Assembly: GCA_003531155.1 (NCBI GenBank) | Contig: DQHR01000150.1 | Location: 1 to 15,763, forward strand | Direction: 5' to 3' | DNA length: 15,763 bases | DNA from: Bacteroidales bacterium | Lineage (GTDB): Bacteria; Bacteroidota; Bacteroidia; Bacteroidales; Tenuifilaceae | Part shown: piece by piece, positions 14,655 to 15,763 of the stretch | Numbering within the stretch: the stretch's first letter is position 1 | Layout of the letters: every line of letters begins with the position of its first letter | Notes under the pieces: generated by a model | The model's input: the letters and a program-made list of their open reading frames with translations, nothing else | What the model was told of the DNA's origin: nothing | Databases searched by the model: none | Position numbers and translations under genes: made by a program

Positions 14655-15410
14655 TTATTTCCGAAACACATAAAAAGCATTTGCCTGCGCCATTGGAGTT
14701 ACCTCCATATCGTTAATGCATACATGATCGGGTCGAGTAACCACATATAAAATAGCATCGGCAATATCCTCGCCAAAGAGTGGAACTATGCCATGATATG
14801 TGCTCTGAGCTTTTTCTGCATTACCTTTAAAGCGGACAAGCGAGAATTCGGTGTCAACCATACCTGGTCTTATTTCGGTTACCTTTATATTATGCTTTAG
14901 CATATCCTCACGCATCCCTTGCGAAAGCGCATGAACCGCATGTTTAGAAGCACAATAAACATTTCCGTTTTCGTAAACCTGAGTACCTGCAATGGAGCCG
15001 ATGTTAACAATATGCCCCTTGCCGCGTTCAATCATAATTGGAGCTATCCTATGAGTAATGTAAAGTAAACCTTTAATGTTGGTATCGATCATACGTTCCC
15101 AATCGTCGACGTCACCTTCCTGGATGTGGTTAAGTCCAACAGCAAGCCCAGCATTGTTAACTAGAATGTCAATTTTACGCCATCTTTCCGATAAGCCATC
15201 GATTGCTTTATCAACAGCCTCTTTACTCCTAATATCAAAGTTAAGGGTTAGTACATCTCTTTTGTATTTTACTTCAATTTCACGCTTAAGGGCATCGAGT
15301 TGCTCATTTCGTCTTCCGGTGAGAATAAGGTTGTAGTTATTTTCGGCAAGCATTATTGCTGTTGCTCTTCCAATCCCCGATGTTGCCCCTGTAACTAATG
15401 CTAATTTCAT
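14655..15410 (-). CDS. Short-chain dehydrogenase/reductase, YdfG-like
   Basis: This 251-residue cytoplasmic NAD(P)-dependent oxidoreductase has a classical SDR Rossmann fold. Visible are the nucleotide motif TGATSGIG (7-14), TGRR (31-34, with basic residues favouring NADP), NNAG (85-88), Asn111, Ser139 in GSIAG, and the catalytic Tyr152-Lys156 of YCASK, then RPGMVDTEF (181-189). This completes the Asn-Ser-Tyr-Lys tetrad. Length and the VNIGSIAGTQVYENGNVYCASKHAV-type region (described by its motifs) fit the group containing E. coli YdfG, which reduces 3-hydroxy acids and malonic semialdehyde with NADP. I infer the group only from overall likeness, so the substrate is uncertain. It is convergent with the Omp85-like gene and divergent from purL. 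No good -7 box is seen upstream. Confidence 0.93.
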   Translation of the reverse strand: MKLALVTGATSGIGRATAIMLAENNYNLILTGRRNEQLDALKREIEVKYKRDVLTLNFDIRSKEAVDKAIDGLSERWRKIDILVNNAGLAVGLNHIQEGDVDDWERMIDTNIKGLLYITHRIAPIMIERGKGHIVNIGSIAGTQVYENGNVYCASKHAVHALSQGMREDMLKHNIKVTEIRPGMVDTEFSLVRFKGNAEKAQSTYHGIVPLFGEDIADAILYVVTRPDHVCINDMEVTPMAQANAFYVFRK

Positions 15411-15483
15411 AATGTTAAATTGTTTATACCTTTAATATTTATTTTTTAGGTTATTTAAAAGGAGTGTAAAATTAATAAAAATT

Positions 15484-15553
15484 GGCATGTTCCAATATTA
15501 ATATTGATAGGTTTAACAACACAATTGATGAACATGCTATTGGTAACATGTTA
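15484..15553. promoter_or_regulatory. Cluster of CATGTT/AACATG inverted repeats in the SDR-purL spacer
   Basis: GCATGTTC (15485-15492) and GAACATGC (15530-15537) form a perfect 8-bp inverted repeat. Between them lies the 14-bp palindrome CAATATTAATATTG (15493-15506). A third copy, the palindrome TAACATGTTA, is at 15544-15553. The repeats lie in the divergent spacer upstream of the purL promoter and could be an operator. The binding protein is unknown. Confidence 0.45.
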
Positions 15554-15574
15554 AAAAATTGATGAGCAGTTTGA

Positions 15575-15604
15575 TTGGCTTCTTATTTAATGTTAGTATT
15601 TTTG
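15575..15604 (+). promoter_or_regulatory. Candidate promoter of purL
   Basis: TATTTTTG at 15597-15604 matches the TAnnTTTG -7 box. TTG at 15575-15577 provides a -33 core with 19-base spacing (a full TTTG is at 15570 with 23-base spacing). The implied leader is about 35 bases. Confidence 0.65.
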
Positions 15605-15645
15605 GCTCGATTTTGTAAGTTGATAAAAACGCAATACACAATAAC

Positions 15646-15763
15646 ATGTCATCAGTCGAAGTAACCGTAGAAACCGCAAAGGAGCTAGGTTTGCTCCCCG
15701 AAGAGTTTGAAATGATCAAGAAATATCTTGGTCGTACTCCTAATTATACTGAGTTAAGTATAT
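15646..15763 (+). CDS. purL: Phosphoribosylformylglycinamidine synthase, N-terminal fragment (cut by the window end)
   Basis: Only the first 39 codons are present, but they are distinctive: TAKELGLLPEEFE followed by IKKYLGRTPNYTELSI. This matches the N-terminus of the short (PurS/PurQ-dependent) PurL, where the next residues normally continue into a SVMWSEHCSYK motif just beyond the window. PurL is the synthetase subunit that converts FGAR to FGAM with ATP and glutamine-derived ammonia in de novo purine synthesis. The start at 15646 follows an A-rich leader and a good -7 box. The length beyond the window and any fusion to PurQ cannot be judged; the frame is open to the edge. Confidence 0.85.
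   Translation, partial: MSSVEVTVETAKELGLLPEEFEMIKKYLGRTPNYTELSI

Noticed and set aside
1..15763. Defence island, CRISPR array, insertion sequence or prophage
   Set aside because: No repeat-spacer pattern, transposase, integrase or phage-like genes were found on either strand.

Overview
The window looks like ordinary chromosome from a member of the Bacteroidota, probably Bacteroidales-like. The evidence is an AT-rich sequence, several promoters of the Bacteroidota type (a TAnnTTTG -7 box, in the best case with a TTTG -33 box 19 bases upstream), A-rich leaders with little Shine-Dalgarno signal, and families typical of the phylum (DUF4097, DUF4199, a short Omp85 protein). Two chemoreceptors imply a chemotactic, and so probably motile, organism. 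I see no transposase, integrase, phage gene, CRISPR array, toxin-antitoxin pair or defence island, and nothing I would call a new system with confidence.

Layout. (1) 19-1642, plus strand: two secreted DUF4097-type proteins in tandem, ending in a terminator shared with the convergent genes. (2) 1733-2876, minus strand: an isoprenylcysteine-methyltransferase-like membrane protein and an unrecognised very AT-rich protein. (3) 3061-4425, minus strand: the branched-chain aminotransferase gene ilvE with its terminator, then the small SRP RNA with a near-perfect promoter. (4) 4523-6753, plus strand: two paralogous DUF4199 membrane proteins with duplicated promoters. The second lies 3 bases upstream of a polyprenyl-phosphate-type glycosyltransferase. 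(5) 7102-11819, plus strand: a chemoreceptor, a small porin-like outer membrane protein and a second chemoreceptor with a different sensor, closed by a strong terminator. (6) 11963-12712: a nitroreductase. (7) 12859-14562: a small Omp85/TamA-like outer membrane protein, with a perfect-palindrome terminator shared with the convergent SDR gene. (8) 14655-15410, minus strand: a short-chain dehydrogenase. It is divergent from the start of purL, which runs off the window. The SDR/purL spacer carries a cluster of CATGTT/AACATG repeats.

How the genes work together. Most blocks are independent housekeeping or envelope units: amino-acid and purine metabolism, protein targeting and cell-envelope glycosylation. 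The chemoreceptor-porin-chemoreceptor block and the DUF4199-glycosyltransferase pair are the arrangements most likely to reflect a shared task. Gene starts were moved to internal ATGs for the second DUF4097 gene, ilvE and the nitroreductase, for reasons given in those entries.
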